DNA of 64,000 nucleotides from Clostridiales bacterium. GTDB taxonomy: Bacteria; Bacillota; Clostridia; Christensenellales; Borkfalkiaceae. The stretch covers positions 1 through 64,000 of the forward strand of contig SVHJ01000002.1 in the NCBI GenBank assembly GCA_015055835.1. Reading direction: 5' to 3'. Below, piece by piece: positions 34,607 to 44,268 of the stretch (positions are counted from its first letter, which is position 1; the number at the start of each line of letters is the position of its first letter). Both the position numbers and the translations under genes were made by a program. The notes below the pieces were generated by a model that did not search any database, was not told the origin of the DNA, and saw nothing but the letters and a program-made list of their open reading frames with translations.

Positions 34607-36030
34607 AAGTAAGAACAAGATTCGCTCCTAGCCCAACAGGTTATTTGCATATCGGTGGTTTAAGAACTGCCCTTTACGGTTACCTTTTTGCTAAAAAACA
34701 AGGGGGCGATTTCGTTTTAAGAATTGAAGATACGGACACTGCAAGATACGTTGACGGTTCAGTTCAAATTATTTACGATACAATGCGTGATTCTGGCGTT
34801 ATGTATGACGAAGGTCCAGACGTTGGTGGTAACTACGGACCATACGTTCAAAGCGAAAGAAAGAATTTATATAAAGAATATGCTGAAAAATTAGTTGAAC
34901 TTGGTGGGGCTTATTACTGTTTTTGTACCCCTGATAGACTAAACGGCTTAAAAGATGAAAACGGCAACTTTAAGTACGACAAGCATTGTCTAAAATTAAG
35001 TAAAGAAGAAATTGAAGAAAGAAAGAAAACTGAACCTTACGTTATAAGACAAAACGTTCCACTAGAAGGCACAGGCAGTTATCACGACTTAGTTTACGGC
35101 GACATTAGTGTTGACTATAAAGATATTGAAGACGGTATTTTATTAAAGAGTGACGGTATGCCAACTTACAACTTTGCAAACGTTATCGACGACCACTTAA
35201 TGGGAATAACTCACGTTATTCGTGGTACGGAATATTTATCTTCTACACCAAAATACAACTTAATGTACGACGCTTTTGGTTGGGAAAGACCGGTTTATAT
35301 TCACCTACCACCTATTATGAAAGATGAAAGGCACAAACTTTCAAAAAGAAACGGTGACGCAAGTTATGCCGACTTTGTTGAAAAGGGTTACGTTAAAGAG
35401 GCAATCGTTAACTATATCGCCCTACTTGGTTGGAGCCCTAAAGAAAATATTGAAAAAATGAGTTTAGCAGAACTAACCGAACACTTCTCTTTAGAAGGTA
35501 TTTCAAAATCTCCTTCAATTTTTGATGAAGTTAAAATGCGTTGGTTATCTGGCGAATATATTAAAGAAATGTCTAACGAAGAATTTGTTAGTCGTGCTGA
35601 AGAATTCTTTAAAAAGTCAAAAGTTTACGGCAAGTACGATTTATTAAAAATTGCTGAACTATTAAAAACAAGGGTAGAAATTTTTAGTGAAATTCCTGAA
35701 AAAATTAATTTCTTAGAAGAATTTACCGACTTTGATAACGCTTTATACTTCCACAAGAAAATGAAGACTGATGAACAAGTTGCGAAAGAAGTTTTACCAA
35801 AGGTAAAGGAAGTTTTAGAAAGTTTAGATTCTTGGAATCACGACGGTATTCACGATACGCTTATGGACTTAGTTAATAAACTTGGCGTAAAAACTGGTCA
35901 AGTTTTCTGGTGTGCAAGAGTTGCAATTACTGGTAAAGAATCAACCCCAGGTGGCGTAATTGAACTTGCTGAAATTTTAGGTAAGGAAGAAACTTTAAGA
36001 AGATTAGACCTTTCAATCAGCAGATTATAA
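34603..36030 (+). CDS. gltX: glutamyl-tRNA synthetase
   Basis: Class I synthetase, 475 residues. The HIGH motif appears as PSPTGYLHIGGLRTA near residues 9-23, and KMSKS as HKLSKRNGD near 245. The anticodon-binding helical domain fills the C terminus. Translation starts at GTG (34603) overlapping the radC stop as GTGA, with GGAGG upstream. Whether it also charges tRNA-Gln for the GatCAB route cannot be decided here. Confidence 0.96.
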   Translation: MKVRTRFAPSPTGYLHIGGLRTALYGYLFAKKQGGDFVLRIEDTDTARYVDGSVQIIYDTMRDSGVMYDEGPDVGGNYGPYVQSERKNLYKEYAEKLVELGGAYYCFCTPDRLNGLKDENGNFKYDKHCLKLSKEEIEERKKTEPYVIRQNVPLEGTGSYHDLVYGDISVDYKDIEDGILLKSDGMPTYNFANVIDDHLMGITHVIRGTEYLSSTPKYNLMYDAFGWERPVYIHLPPIMKDERHKLSKRNGDASYADFVEKGYVKEAIVNYIALLGWSPKENIEKMSLAELTEHFSLEGISKSPSIFDEVKMRWLSGEYIKEMSNEEFVSRAEEFFKKSKVYGKYDLLKIAELLKTRVEIFSEIPEKINFLEEFTDFDNALYFHKKMKTDEQVAKEVLPKVKEVLESLDSWNHDGIHDTLMDLVNKLGVKTGQVFWCARVAITGKESTPGGVIELAEILGKEETLRRLDLSISRL

Positions 36031-36048
36031 TATATATAATGTATAACT

Positions 36049-36142
36049 AAAGGGAGTAAACTTACTCCCTTTTGTGTTTTATGTATTAATCCTTTTGAAA
36101 AATAAACCCTTTTAACGCCACAGATATTACTGTGGCTTTTTT
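36049..36142 (+). terminator. two tandem terminators after gltX
   Basis: First AAAGGGAGTAA/TTACTCCCTTTT (36049-36076), then GCCACAG/CTGTGGC followed by six T residues (36117-36142). Both read rightward. Confidence 0.85.
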
Positions 36143-36273
36143 ATAAATCGACGGTTTTTTGCAAAGTTGTTTAGTAGTTATTTTTTAATTCAACGCTTTT
36201 CAAAAAATCTGTAGTTCATTTTTCCCAAATTTCTTAGTAAAATAAAATTACAAAAAAGAAAGGAGATATAAAA

Positions 36274-36627
36274 ATGAACACAAACAAAATTTACGCAGAA
36301 AATATTATTAACGAATATTCTCAAAAAACTACTTCAAAGGCAGTTGCCTTAAAAAAGCTTGATAGAAAGGCTAAAAACCCTGCAAACATTTTCGCTTACA
36401 CCTTTGGCATCATAACTTGCTTAATTTTTGGCTTAGGAATGTGCCTTGCAATGAAAGTTATTGGTGGTACTAGCATTATTTACTTTATTTTAGGCTTAGG
36501 TTTGGGTATAATAGGTATGGTTGGTATGGGTTTTAACTACCCTATTTATAAAAAAATGCTTGAAAACGGCAAAAAAAAGTATGCTTTTGAAATTATTGAA
36601 CTTGCAAAAGAACTTTATAATGAATAA
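36274..36627 (+). CDS. small membrane protein, 117 residues
   Basis: The N-terminal 40 residues are soluble and basic (STKxSKAVALKKLDRKAK-like, here TTSKAVALKKLDRKAK). Two membrane segments follow (about 40-62 and 68-90), then a short helix. I recall similar clostridial proteins annotated as dihydropteridine reductase, but nothing here supports an enzyme. AAAGGAG precedes the ATG. It lies 15 nt before a TetR regulator, with which it is probably co-transcribed. Confidence 0.7.
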   Translation: MNTNKIYAENIINEYSQKTTSKAVALKKLDRKAKNPANIFAYTFGIITCLIFGLGMCLAMKVIGGTSIIYFILGLGLGIIGMVGMGFNYPIYKKMLENGKKKYAFEIIELAKELYNE

Positions 36628-36642
36628 TTTTTTGAGGTAAAA

Positions 36643-37242
36643 ATGAACAAATCTGAAAGCAAATATTTTAATACTGCAGTTAAAATGGATAACGCACTTC
36701 TTTCTATTTTAGAAGTAAAAGATTTTGACTATATAACTATTAACGAAGTATGTAAAAAAGCCGGTGTTAACCGTTCTACTTTTTACCTTCATTACCAAAA
36801 CCTTTACGAACTTTTAGAAGAAACTATAAATTATTTTATGGAAAAGTTGTTCGTTAAATTTAGTAGTATTGAAACTATTAGCGATAAACAAATTGAAACA
36901 GCAAGTTTTGATGAACTTTTTTTAATTACGCCAACCTATCTTTTACCATATCTTGAATTTATTAAGGAAAATAAAAAACTTTTTCACGTGGTTATAAATA
37001 AGCCGGAAATTATGAAGTCTAATCTTATTTATAAAAATCTTTCAAAAGACTTTTTGTTTCCTATTATGAAAAGATTTAAAGTTAAAGATGAAGAAATGAC
37101 TTTCAGACTTTCCTTTTACGTAAACGGCATTATGGCTATAATTACCGAATGGATAAAGGAAGATTGCAAAACGGAAATTAAAAAACTTGCTAATTTAATT
37201 AACGACTGCGTTTTAGCAACTGGTAAAACAAACTTTTTATAA
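36643..37242 (+). CDS. TetR/AcrR-family regulator
   Basis: The 199-residue protein has the TetR helix-turn-helix ITINEVCKKAGVNRSTFYLHY near residues 29-49 (split here: ITINEVCKKAG, VNRSTFYLHY), followed by an all-helical ligand/dimer domain. It lies between two small membrane-protein genes with spacers of 15 and 1 nt. It probably controls this membrane operon. The ligand is unknown. Confidence 0.85.
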   Translation: MNKSESKYFNTAVKMDNALLSILEVKDFDYITINEVCKKAGVNRSTFYLHYQNLYELLEETINYFMEKLFVKFSSIETISDKQIETASFDELFLITPTYLLPYLEFIKENKKLFHVVINKPEIMKSNLIYKNLSKDFLFPIMKRFKVKDEEMTFRLSFYVNGIMAIITEWIKEDCKTEIKKLANLINDCVLATGKTNFL

Positions 37243-37243
37243 A

Positions 37244-37843
37244 ATGAACTTTTTGAATTCCTTAAAAAAAGATAGATTGGTTAGAATTAAATTTTTTACC
37301 AGTCTATCTTTTGCTTTTAATTTCATATACGCACTTTTTAATTTTATAGTGGGCATTTATTTACGCTCTTACTGGTTTATAACTATTGGCGCTTATTTTT
37401 TTGTTTTAGGTTTTATGCGCTCTTTTTCTATTATTTCTATTATAAGAAAAAAAGATAAAAATCTAAATAAAATTATAGGTTTCTTGCTTATATTTTTAAT
37501 AATTATATTAGTTGCAATGATGGCATTATCAGATATGTTTGACGTAATTAAACCATTAAACGAAATAATTATGATAAGTATTGCTACTTTTACTACTGCA
37601 AAAACTGTTATTGCAATACTTAATACTGTAAAAGCAAAAAGACTTACTGTTTCTTATCTTGCTATTAGAAACTTAAGTTTGGTATCAGCATCTTTTTCCA
37701 TTCTTTCTATGCAAAGAAGTATGCTTGTTTCTTTTGGAAATATGTCAATTAATAACATAAGAATTTTTAACTTTTCTACTGGTTTTGCTTTTTTCCTTTT
37801 CCTTTTAGTTTTAATTGTTATTATGATAAAAAGAAAATCTTAG
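37244..37843 (+). CDS. membrane protein of unknown function, 199 residues
   Basis: About five or six hydrophobic segments (near 18-38, 42-62, 78-98, 108-125, 140-155 and 175-195) separated by Lys-rich turns. No transporter signature is seen. It begins one nucleotide after the TetR stop, so translation is coupled. A regulator and two membrane proteins in one operon suggest an envelope or efflux role, which is inference. Confidence 0.65.
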   Translation: MNFLNSLKKDRLVRIKFFTSLSFAFNFIYALFNFIVGIYLRSYWFITIGAYFFVLGFMRSFSIISIIRKKDKNLNKIIGFLLIFLIIILVAMMALSDMFDVIKPLNEIIMISIATFTTAKTVIAILNTVKAKRLTVSYLAIRNLSLVSASFSILSMQRSMLVSFGNMSINNIRIFNFSTGFAFFLFLLVLIVIMIKRKS

Positions 37844-37877
37844 CGTATAAAAAACACTCTTTATATAATAAAAAAAC

Positions 37878-37915
37878 AAATGGCGCAAAGTTAAAATTTT
37901 TGCGCCATTTTTATA
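37878..37915. terminator. bidirectional terminator
   Basis: AAATGGCGCAAA/TTTGCGCCATTT is a perfect 12-bp stem with T and A tracts, between the converging TetR operon and yyaC. Confidence 0.85.
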
Positions 37916-37926
37916 TTTTGATTTTT

Positions 37927-38523
37927 TTAACACAACTTTTTGGTTACAAAAAGCGAATTTTTGTTGTTAAAAAAAGTGTTTAGTTTGTTTTCAGTATTAA
38001 AAAAGTCATATATACCTTCTGATATAATTTCAGCAAACTTATAAACTAAATTTAGCCTTGTAAGCCTTAATAACTTTTCCCCGTTGACACCTTTTTCAGC
38101 AACTATCGCCATAATAGAAACGTCACCTATATAAGAAAAATTTTTATTAACCCCAAGACCAGGTCTAAGTCCTCCCTCAACTACTTTTATTAATCCAACC
38201 TCATCTTTATTGCCTAAGGCTGCATCAACTGCTATTATCGGTATGTTTTTATGAATAGAAGTTAAATATTTTTTTATATAAGAAATTTCTTTAGCCGTTA
38301 CAGGATTTTTTAACGTACCATAAATAAATGTGTCAACTTTGTTTTCTTGTAAAATTGAGCCAACTAACGGACCGACACTATCGCCTAAAACTAAATCACT
38401 ACCTATAGAACAAATAATGGCTTTTTTACTACCTATTATATTTGTTAAAGCCGTTGAAACCCCTTTTTTAGCATAATTATTAAAAATGTTAAAGGTATAT
38501 TCTTTTTTATCTACTTTTTTCAT
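37927..38523 (-). CDS. yyaC: YyaC-like spore protease family protein (DUF1256)
   Basis: The 198 residues contain CSIGSDLVLGDSVGPLVGSIL near 37-57 and YGTLKNPVTAKE near 68, then IAVDAALG near 97 and LRPGLG near 117. These match the YyaC group, related to the germination protease Gpr and found in endospore formers. In B. subtilis yyaC lies next to spo0J near oriC; here parAB is 4 kb away. The last 25 residues (FFNTENKLNTFFNNKNSLFV) are an unusual Asn-rich tail. No clear SD precedes the ATG. Confidence 0.85.
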   Translation of the reverse strand: MKKVDKKEYTFNIFNNYAKKGVSTALTNIIGSKKAIICSIGSDLVLGDSVGPLVGSILQENKVDTFIYGTLKNPVTAKEISYIKKYLTSIHKNIPIIAVDAALGNKDEVGLIKVVEGGLRPGLGVNKNFSYIGDVSIMAIVAEKGVNGEKLLRLTRLNLVYKFAEIISEGIYDFFNTENKLNTFFNNKNSLFVTKKLC

Positions 38524-38565
38524 AAAAAGATTATTTACTTAAAATAAGTTTTTTATACCTTACCC

Positions 38566-38594
38566 TTGCAAATTCTTTGCTTTTAGAGTATAAT
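38566..38594 (+). promoter_or_regulatory. promoter of the CvpA-family gene
   Basis: TTGCAA (38566-38571), 17-nt spacer, TATAAT (38589-38594), with the start about 24 nt before the ATG. Confidence 0.75.
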
Positions 38595-38624
38595 AAATTC
38601 AACTTAATATTACGGAGAATAATA

Positions 38625-39380
38625 ATGCAATTCAATCTATTTGCCATTAATGGTGGCGCAATTGCAGATATTATAGCGCTAGCAGTTTTCATTGTTTGCG
38701 CCATAGTAGGTATTGCAAGAGGGTTTTTAAAATCTCTCTTAAAATCTGCAAAAAAGATTGTTAGCTTAATATTAGCCTTTTTGTTTTGTTCAAAAATAGC
38801 AATTCTCTTTGATAATTGGTTTAACTTAATTGACCTATTAAATGGTCCAGTAGGCTCTTTAGTAGAAAAAATATTTGGCTCTAACATTGTCAACACCCCT
38901 TTTAATGAGGCTTTGTCATCTGATAACGCTTTAACCTTAACGCTTATTAACTTGGTTAAATCAGTTATTGGCGACGCCTCAACTGGCGCTACAACGTTAA
39001 AAGAACTTATTTCGCCTATTTTTTCTTATTACTTATCGGTAGTAATATGTTTTTTTATCGCACTAATCTTTTTCAGGCTTATTTTTGGTCTTGTTATTAA
39101 ATTATTGTCTGCGATAGTTAACAAAATTAAAATATTAAGCTTTACTGATAAGATTTTAGGGTTTGCGTTAGGACTATTTAATGCGTACATTATCTTAAGT
39201 GCAGGGTTAGCAATTCTTTCTATTTTGCCACTAGGCTTTTTAGAATCGGTAAATTTAGCAATTTCTAATTCAGCCGTGCTTTCTTTTGTAGATAATCTAA
39301 ACCTTTTATCATTAATTCTTGAAGGATTGTTAAAATCTAGCTTTTTAGAGGGCGTATTAAACAAAATAATCGTTGCGTAA
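38625..39380 (+). CDS. CvpA-family membrane protein
   Basis: The 251-residue protein has four or more membrane segments. The first region IADIIALAVFIVCAIVGIAR with the following GFLKS is typical of CvpA/YshB proteins, and a second cluster covers about 140-215. I start at ATG 38625 (MQFNLFAINGG), after ACGGAGAAT. The longer frame from 38577 would include the promoter -10 element. CvpA proteins are linked to colicin V export in E. coli and to envelope homeostasis elsewhere. The exact role here is unknown. Confidence 0.8.
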   Translation: MQFNLFAINGGAIADIIALAVFIVCAIVGIARGFLKSLLKSAKKIVSLILAFLFCSKIAILFDNWFNLIDLLNGPVGSLVEKIFGSNIVNTPFNEALSSDNALTLTLINLVKSVIGDASTGATTLKELISPIFSYYLSVVICFFIALIFFRLIFGLVIKLLSAIVNKIKILSFTDKILGFALGLFNAYIILSAGLAILSILPLGFLESVNLAISNSAVLSFVDNLNLLSLILEGLLKSSFLEGVLNKIIVA

Positions 39381-39431
39381 GCCAAAAAACACTTAAAAAC
39401 TTAATAAAAATAACTTAATTTTATGGAAAAA

Positions 39432-39447
39432 TGTTCCACGTGGAACT
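39432..39447. promoter_or_regulatory. parS: parS site 1
   Basis: TGTTCCACGTGGAACT matches the ParB/Spo0J site TGTTNCACGTGAAACA with two changes (G for A in the right half-site, and T for A at the last position). It is the first of three sites in 76 bp. Confidence 0.85.
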
Positions 39448-39465
39448 ATCCAACTAAAAACACAA

Positions 39466-39481
39466 TGTTTCACGTGAAACA
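39466..39481. promoter_or_regulatory. parS: parS site 2, perfect consensus
   Basis: TGTTTCACGTGAAACA is identical to the Bacillus parS consensus, a perfect 16-bp palindrome. It is the probable nucleation site for the ParB encoded at 43353. Confidence 0.95.
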
Positions 39482-39491
39482 TTTTTAAATA

Positions 39492-39507
39492 AGTTCCACG
39501 TGAAACC
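39492..39507. promoter_or_regulatory. parS: parS site 3
   Basis: AGTTCCACGTGAAACC keeps the CACGTG core and both GTT/AAC arms and differs only at the end positions. Confidence 0.8.
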
Positions 39508-39533
39508 AGTAGTTGAAAACAACTAATTACAAA

Positions 39534-39569
39534 AGAGTAAAACGAATTAACTGTTTTACTCTTTTTTTG
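39534..39569 (+). terminator. terminator downstream of parS sites
   Basis: AGAGTAAAAC/GTTTTACTCT forms a 10-bp stem followed by seven T residues. It would end the cvpA transcript after it crosses the parS cluster. Confidence 0.8.
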
Positions 39570-40380
39570 TTAAAAATAGTAATTTTTTGTTAAAAAAGCA
39601 TAAAAAACACCTTTGCACCTATAATATTTTATAAAATAACGATTTCTAAGCGATTTTTAGACATATAAATGAGTAAGTGTTCATTTAAAACAGATGAGAT
39701 AAGTTAAAATTTGTGGATAGATTAAAACTTACGGTTAAAAATATTATAGATATAAAAACCCAAGATATAAGAGATTGATTTTTATAAAGGGGTTAGAATT
39801 TATATAACAAACTAAAATTACCGTTAGACGTTCTAAGAAAAAACGTATGATTTAATAAAGTATTATTAAGGTATCATTAGAGTATTTTAATTAAACTTAA
39901 TGAAATTATTTTATAAGTGTTGATTTTTAGTTAAGTTAGTGTGGTAGCGTTTTTTGTTTTGAAAAAATAAAAATCAGTTAATTTTTGGCGTTAACTAAAA
40001 AATTAGATGAAAAAAATAAAAAAATTTGTGCGTTTTATTTTTATGGCGCAATAGTATTATATATGGCGCTAACAATAAACAAAAAATTAGGTTAAAAATT
40101 TTTAATAAAAAAATATTGTTTTTTGTTTTAAAGTATGGTATTATAATTACACAAAAAAACATAAAAATCATTAGGGTTTTACTAATTATTTTTAATTTGA
40201 ATAATTTAATTAATTTTACCCATACTTTTCGTGTTAGATATATATAATATTATATAATGTTTTAAAAAGGTAATTTTCAATATTTTTTAAAGCGTATTAA
40301 AGTAAAATATATAAAATAAAATCAATCTTTCTATTTTTAATTATTTTTAATATTATTAGCAAATTGATTTTTTTCACTTA
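39570..40380. other. 811-nt AT-rich gene-free region, candidate origin DNA
   Basis: No credible gene is present; a 73-codon frame at 40026 is AT-driven and lacks an SD. The region is extremely A+T-rich, with many TTAA and ATAATA runs that would melt easily. One sequence, TGTGGATAG near 39711, is one base from the DnaA box TGTGGATAA. With the parS cluster on its left and parAB 2.2 kb to the right, it is a candidate unwinding region or origin, but a single box is weak evidence. Confidence 0.35.
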
Positions 40381-40401
40381 AATTAGGAGGACTTATATAA
40401 A

Positions 40402-42516
40402 TTGAAGAAAAAAGGTGGAAAAATTTTAACGTTTATAATAATCGCCGTTATTTTAATCGTGGCAGTTTTTTCTTTCTCTAATTGTGGTAGAACTAGAAAA
40501 GAAGTTGCTTGGGGCGATTTTAACGCTATAGTTTCAGCATTAGAAAAAGACAATAAGATAGACGCATATAAAGCCATTAAAATTCTTGACGGCGTGGATG
40601 ATTTTTTTGCAAATGAAAACGAACCAAACTTTGTTTCTCCTGAACTTTCTTTATTAAAAGTTACAGTTGACGGTTACGTTGTTGAATTTGATATTGTTGT
40701 AAAAGCCCCTGATACTTTTGGCGAAATGCGAAACACTATAATTCAATACACAACGGTATTTGCAAGAACTACCGACCAAATTAATACTATCGACAACGCC
40801 TCAGAAGTAGCAGGCTTTTCATATAATTTAATCGACCCTAACGAAACTTCTGCATGGTCTAACATTTTAAGTTATTTACCTTTAATTTTAGGTGTTGGTT
40901 TTACAATTTTCCTATTCGTTATATTAACCCGTCAAATGGGTGGTGGAACAAAAGACGCTATGGGTTTTGCAAAGACTAACGCAAGGGTTAACAAAGACTT
41001 AAAGGTTAGATTTAGTGACGTAGCCGGGGCTGAAGAAGAAAAAGAAGAACTTAAAGAAGTGGTTGAATTCTTAAAGAACCCTAAAAAGTTCTCTGACGTT
41101 GGCGCTAGAATTCCTAAGGGCGTTTTACTAGTAGGCCCTCCAGGAACGGGTAAAACTTTATTCGCTAAAGCAGTTGCCGGCGAAGCAGGTGTTCCATTCT
41201 TCTCTATAAGTGGTTCAGACTTCGTTGAAATGTTCGTAGGTGTTGGTGCATCAAGGGTTAGAGATTTATTTGAAACTGCTAAAAAGAGCATGCCTTGTAT
41301 AGTTTTCATTGACGAAATCGACGCCGTTGGTAGACAACGTGGCACAGGTCTTGGTGGTGGACACGACGAAAGAGAACAAACTCTTAACCAATTACTTGTT
41401 CAAATGGACGGTTTTGAAACTAACGAAGGTATTATCGTTATGGCTGCAACAAACCGTGCCGATATATTAGACCCAGCACTTCTTCGTCCTGGTAGATTTG
41501 ATAGACAAATTTACGTTAACCTACCAGACGTTAAGGGTAGAGAGGCTATTTTAAGAGTTCACGCAAGAAATAAGCCACTTGCAAAAGATATTAACTTTAA
41601 AACTATTGCAAGAATGACTGCAGGCTTTAGTGGTGCTGATATTGAAAGATTATTAAACGAATCTGCAATTTTAGCGGCTAGAGATGATAGACACGTTATT
41701 ACAAACAAAGATATTTACGAAGGTGTTAACAAAGTAGTTATCGGCCCACAAAAGAAGAGCCGTGTAATTACTGAAACGGATAAGAGAATTACTGCTTACC
41801 ACGAATCAGGCCACGCAATACTTGCAAAACTATTAAAGAATTGCGACCCTGTTCACGAAGTTTCAATTATCCCACGTGGTCCTGCCGCTGGTTACACTAT
41901 GACTTTACCTGACACGGACGACGACCATATTATGAAAAACAAACTTCTTGACGATATCGTTATGACGCTTGGTGGTAGAGTGGCTGAAGAACTTGTTATC
42001 AAAGATATTTCAGCAGGGGCGTCTGGCGACATTCAAGCCGTTTCAAAGAGAGCAAGAAAGATGGTTACTGAATGGGGTATGAGCGACGTGGTTGGTCCTA
42101 TTTCTTACGGTTCTGAAAAAGACGTATTTATCGGTAGAGATATGGCATCACACGCAAATTACAGCGACCAAATGGCTGGTATTATTGATAAAGAAGTAGA
42201 AAAAATTATTATGTCTTCTTTAGAAAAGGCAAGAAAACTACTTTCAGAAAATAGAGAAATTTTGGATAGAATGGCAAGACTTCTAATTGAAAGAGAAACT
42301 ATTTTCGCTGAAGAAGTTAATATGCTTATGGAAGGAAAATCAGTAGAAGAAATCGAAAAATTTATGGATGAAAACGAAAAAACTCTTGCTGAAAACCCTT
42401 TTGAAAGAGGAAACAGAACTATTATTAAAGAACCTGTAAAGCCTACTGAAGAAGTTGAGGTTAAAAATGAACAAACTTCAGAAGTAGAAACTGATGGAGA
42501 TAAAACCGAAGAATAA
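40402..42516 (+). CDS. ftsH: ATP-dependent zinc metalloprotease FtsH
   Basis: Membrane AAA+ protease that degrades misfolded membrane proteins. Segments: an N-terminal membrane helix (about 8-27), an extracytoplasmic domain, and a second helix near 155-175. The Walker A GPPGTGKT is near 244, Walker B VFIDEID near 303, and the zinc site HESGH near 467. The 704 residues include a longer acidic C-terminal tail. Translation starts at TTG (40402), 11 nt after AGGAGG, since no ATG lies near and the Lys-rich start fits. Confidence 0.96.
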   Translation: MKKKGGKILTFIIIAVILIVAVFSFSNCGRTRKEVAWGDFNAIVSALEKDNKIDAYKAIKILDGVDDFFANENEPNFVSPELSLLKVTVDGYVVEFDIVVKAPDTFGEMRNTIIQYTTVFARTTDQINTIDNASEVAGFSYNLIDPNETSAWSNILSYLPLILGVGFTIFLFVILTRQMGGGTKDAMGFAKTNARVNKDLKVRFSDVAGAEEEKEELKEVVEFLKNPKKFSDVGARIPKGVLLVGPPGTGKTLFAKAVAGEAGVPFFSISGSDFVEMFVGVGASRVRDLFETAKKSMPCIVFIDEIDAVGRQRGTGLGGGHDEREQTLNQLLVQMDGFETNEGIIVMAATNRADILDPALLRPGRFDRQIYVNLPDVKGREAILRVHARNKPLAKDINFKTIARMTAGFSGADIERLLNESAILAARDDRHVITNKDIYEGVNKVVIGPQKKSRVITETDKRITAYHESGHAILAKLLKNCDPVHEVSIIPRGPAAGYTMTLPDTDDDHIMKNKLLDDIVMTLGGRVAEELVIKDISAGASGDIQAVSKRARKMVTEWGMSDVVGPISYGSEKDVFIGRDMASHANYSDQMAGIIDKEVEKIIMSSLEKARKLLSENREILDRMARLLIERETIFAEEVNMLMEGKSVEEIEKFMDENEKTLAENPFERGNRTIIKEPVKPTEEVEVKNEQTSEVETDGDKTEE

Positions 42517-42563
42517 TTTTATTAACCTATAACGCAAATTACGAAAACCAAAGGAGAAAATAT

Positions 42564-43334
42564 ATGGGTAAAATAATTGCTTTTTCAAATCAAAAAGGTG
42601 GTGTTGGTAAAACGACTACTTGCGTTAATATGGCGGCATATTTGGCAAATTTTGGCAAAAAAACGCTTATTATCGACATAGACCCACAAGGTAACGCAAC
42701 TACTGGTTTAGGCTTTTCAAAAAGCGAAATCAAAGCATCTATTTATAACGCTATGATTGAACCGGAAGATTATCCAGTTGCATCAGTTGCACTTAAAACT
42801 CAAGTGGAAAATCTTGACCTTTTACCTGCTAATATCGATTTAGCAGGGGCTGACGTTGAACTAGTTTATATGAAAAATAGAGAAAGCGTATTAAAAACTA
42901 TCTTAGAAAAGGTTAAAGATTATTACGACTTTATTTTAATTGACTGTCCACCATCACTTGGGCTTTTAACTATAAACGCGTTAGTTGCCGCTAACTCAGT
43001 TATCGTACCTATTCAAAGCGAATATTACGCAATGGAAGGTTTAAGCCAACTTATGAACACTATTAAGTTAGTAATTAAACACCTAAACGAAAAACTTCGT
43101 ATTGAAGGGGTAGTTCTTACAATGAACGACAACCGTGCAATTATTTCACGCCAAATTACGGGCGAAATTAAAAAGTTTTTTGGAAAACGCGTTTTTGACA
43201 CGGTTATTCCTAGAAACATTCGTTTAGCTGAAGCGCCAAGCCACGGTGTACCTATTATGTTACACGACACTAAATGTTCAGGCGCAAAAGCTTACCTTGC
43301 TTTAACTGAAGAATTTTTAGCAAGACAAAAATAA
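42564..43334 (+). CDS. parA: chromosome partition ATPase ParA/Soj
   Basis: The 256-residue deviant Walker ATPase opens with IAFSNQKGGVGKTTTCVNMA (residues 4-23), followed by DIDPQGNATTG near 40 and IDCPPSLGLLT near 122. With ParB and parS it segregates origins; in Bacillus it also affects DnaA. AAAGGAG precedes the ATG, and it is 18 nt before parB. Confidence 0.96.
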   Translation: MGKIIAFSNQKGGVGKTTTCVNMAAYLANFGKKTLIIDIDPQGNATTGLGFSKSEIKASIYNAMIEPEDYPVASVALKTQVENLDLLPANIDLAGADVELVYMKNRESVLKTILEKVKDYYDFILIDCPPSLGLLTINALVAANSVIVPIQSEYYAMEGLSQLMNTIKLVIKHLNEKLRIEGVVLTMNDNRAIISRQITGEIKKFFGKRVFDTVIPRNIRLAEAPSHGVPIMLHDTKCSGAKAYLALTEEFLARQK

Positions 43335-43352
43335 AATTTACGGGAGAAAAAG

Positions 43353-44249
43353 ATGAAAAATAACAGAGGTTTAGGAAAAGGACTTTCAGCATTATTTTCT
43401 GAAACGGAAGAAGATTACGGCAAAAGTTTAATTTTTGATGAAGAAAACGAACCAAAACAAGGGGTTAGCGAAATTGAAATTGATTCTATCTTTGCAAATC
43501 CTAATCAGCCAAGAAAGGTTTTCGACCAAACGGCTTTAGAAGAACTTTCTTCTTCTATCGCTAAACACGGCGTTATTATGCCGATTATCGTTAATAAATC
43601 TGGCGATAAATATATGATAATTGCAGGTGAACGTCGTTTTAGAGCGTCTAAACTTGCAGGTCTAAAGAAAGTTCCTGTAATTATCAAAAATTATTCAGAA
43701 CGTCAAATTAAAGAAATTTCTTTAATTGAAAACTTACAAAGAGAGGACTTAAACCCTATTGAAGCGGCAAACGCTATGCGTTCACTTATGGACGAATACG
43801 GTTTAACTCAAGAAGATTTAGCAGATAGAATTGGTAAGTCAAGACCAGCTATCACAAATACTCTTCGTCTTTTATCTCTTAACCGTGACGTTATAAAGAT
43901 GGTTTCTGACGGAACTTTATCAGCAGGTCACGCAAGAACTTTAATTTCTATGCCTAGCGAAGAACAACTTAAAATGGCTAAGGCAGTTATTAAAGAAGGG
44001 CTTTCAGTTAGAGAGGTGGAAAAGAGAGTAAAAGATTACTTTAACCCACCTGAAAAGGTTAAAAAGGTTAAACAACCACTTTCTCTTGAACTTCAAGACC
44101 TAGTTGAGCGTATGCAAAGAACTTTCGGTACAAAAGTAAACGCTATCGGAAACGATAAAAAGGGTAGAATTTATATCGATTATTACACTAGGGACGATTT
44201 AGACAGACTTTCTGAATTCGTTGAATATTTAGAAAAAAACAATAAATAG
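43353..44249 (+). CDS. parB: chromosome partition CTPase ParB/Spo0J
   Basis: The 298-residue protein has the N-terminal CTP-binding/clamp motif GERRFRASKLAG near residue 92 and ENLQREDLNPIEAA near 126. The helix-turn-helix TQEDLADRIGKSRPAITNTL near 150-170 binds parS. A C-terminal dimer domain follows. The parS cluster at 39432-39507 is its likely target. Confidence 0.95.
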   Translation: MKNNRGLGKGLSALFSETEEDYGKSLIFDEENEPKQGVSEIEIDSIFANPNQPRKVFDQTALEELSSSIAKHGVIMPIIVNKSGDKYMIIAGERRFRASKLAGLKKVPVIIKNYSERQIKEISLIENLQREDLNPIEAANAMRSLMDEYGLTQEDLADRIGKSRPAITNTLRLLSLNRDVIKMVSDGTLSAGHARTLISMPSEEQLKMAKAVIKEGLSVREVEKRVKDYFNPPEKVKKVKQPLSLELQDLVERMQRTFGTKVNAIGNDKKGRIYIDYYTRDDLDRLSEFVEYLEKNNK

Positions 44250-44268
44250 TTTTTAGGAGATTACAACT

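Noticed and set aside
40026-40247. 73-residue frame in the AT-rich gap
   Set aside because: No SD, Lys/Ile/Asn low-complexity sequence as expected from base composition, no recognisable fold.
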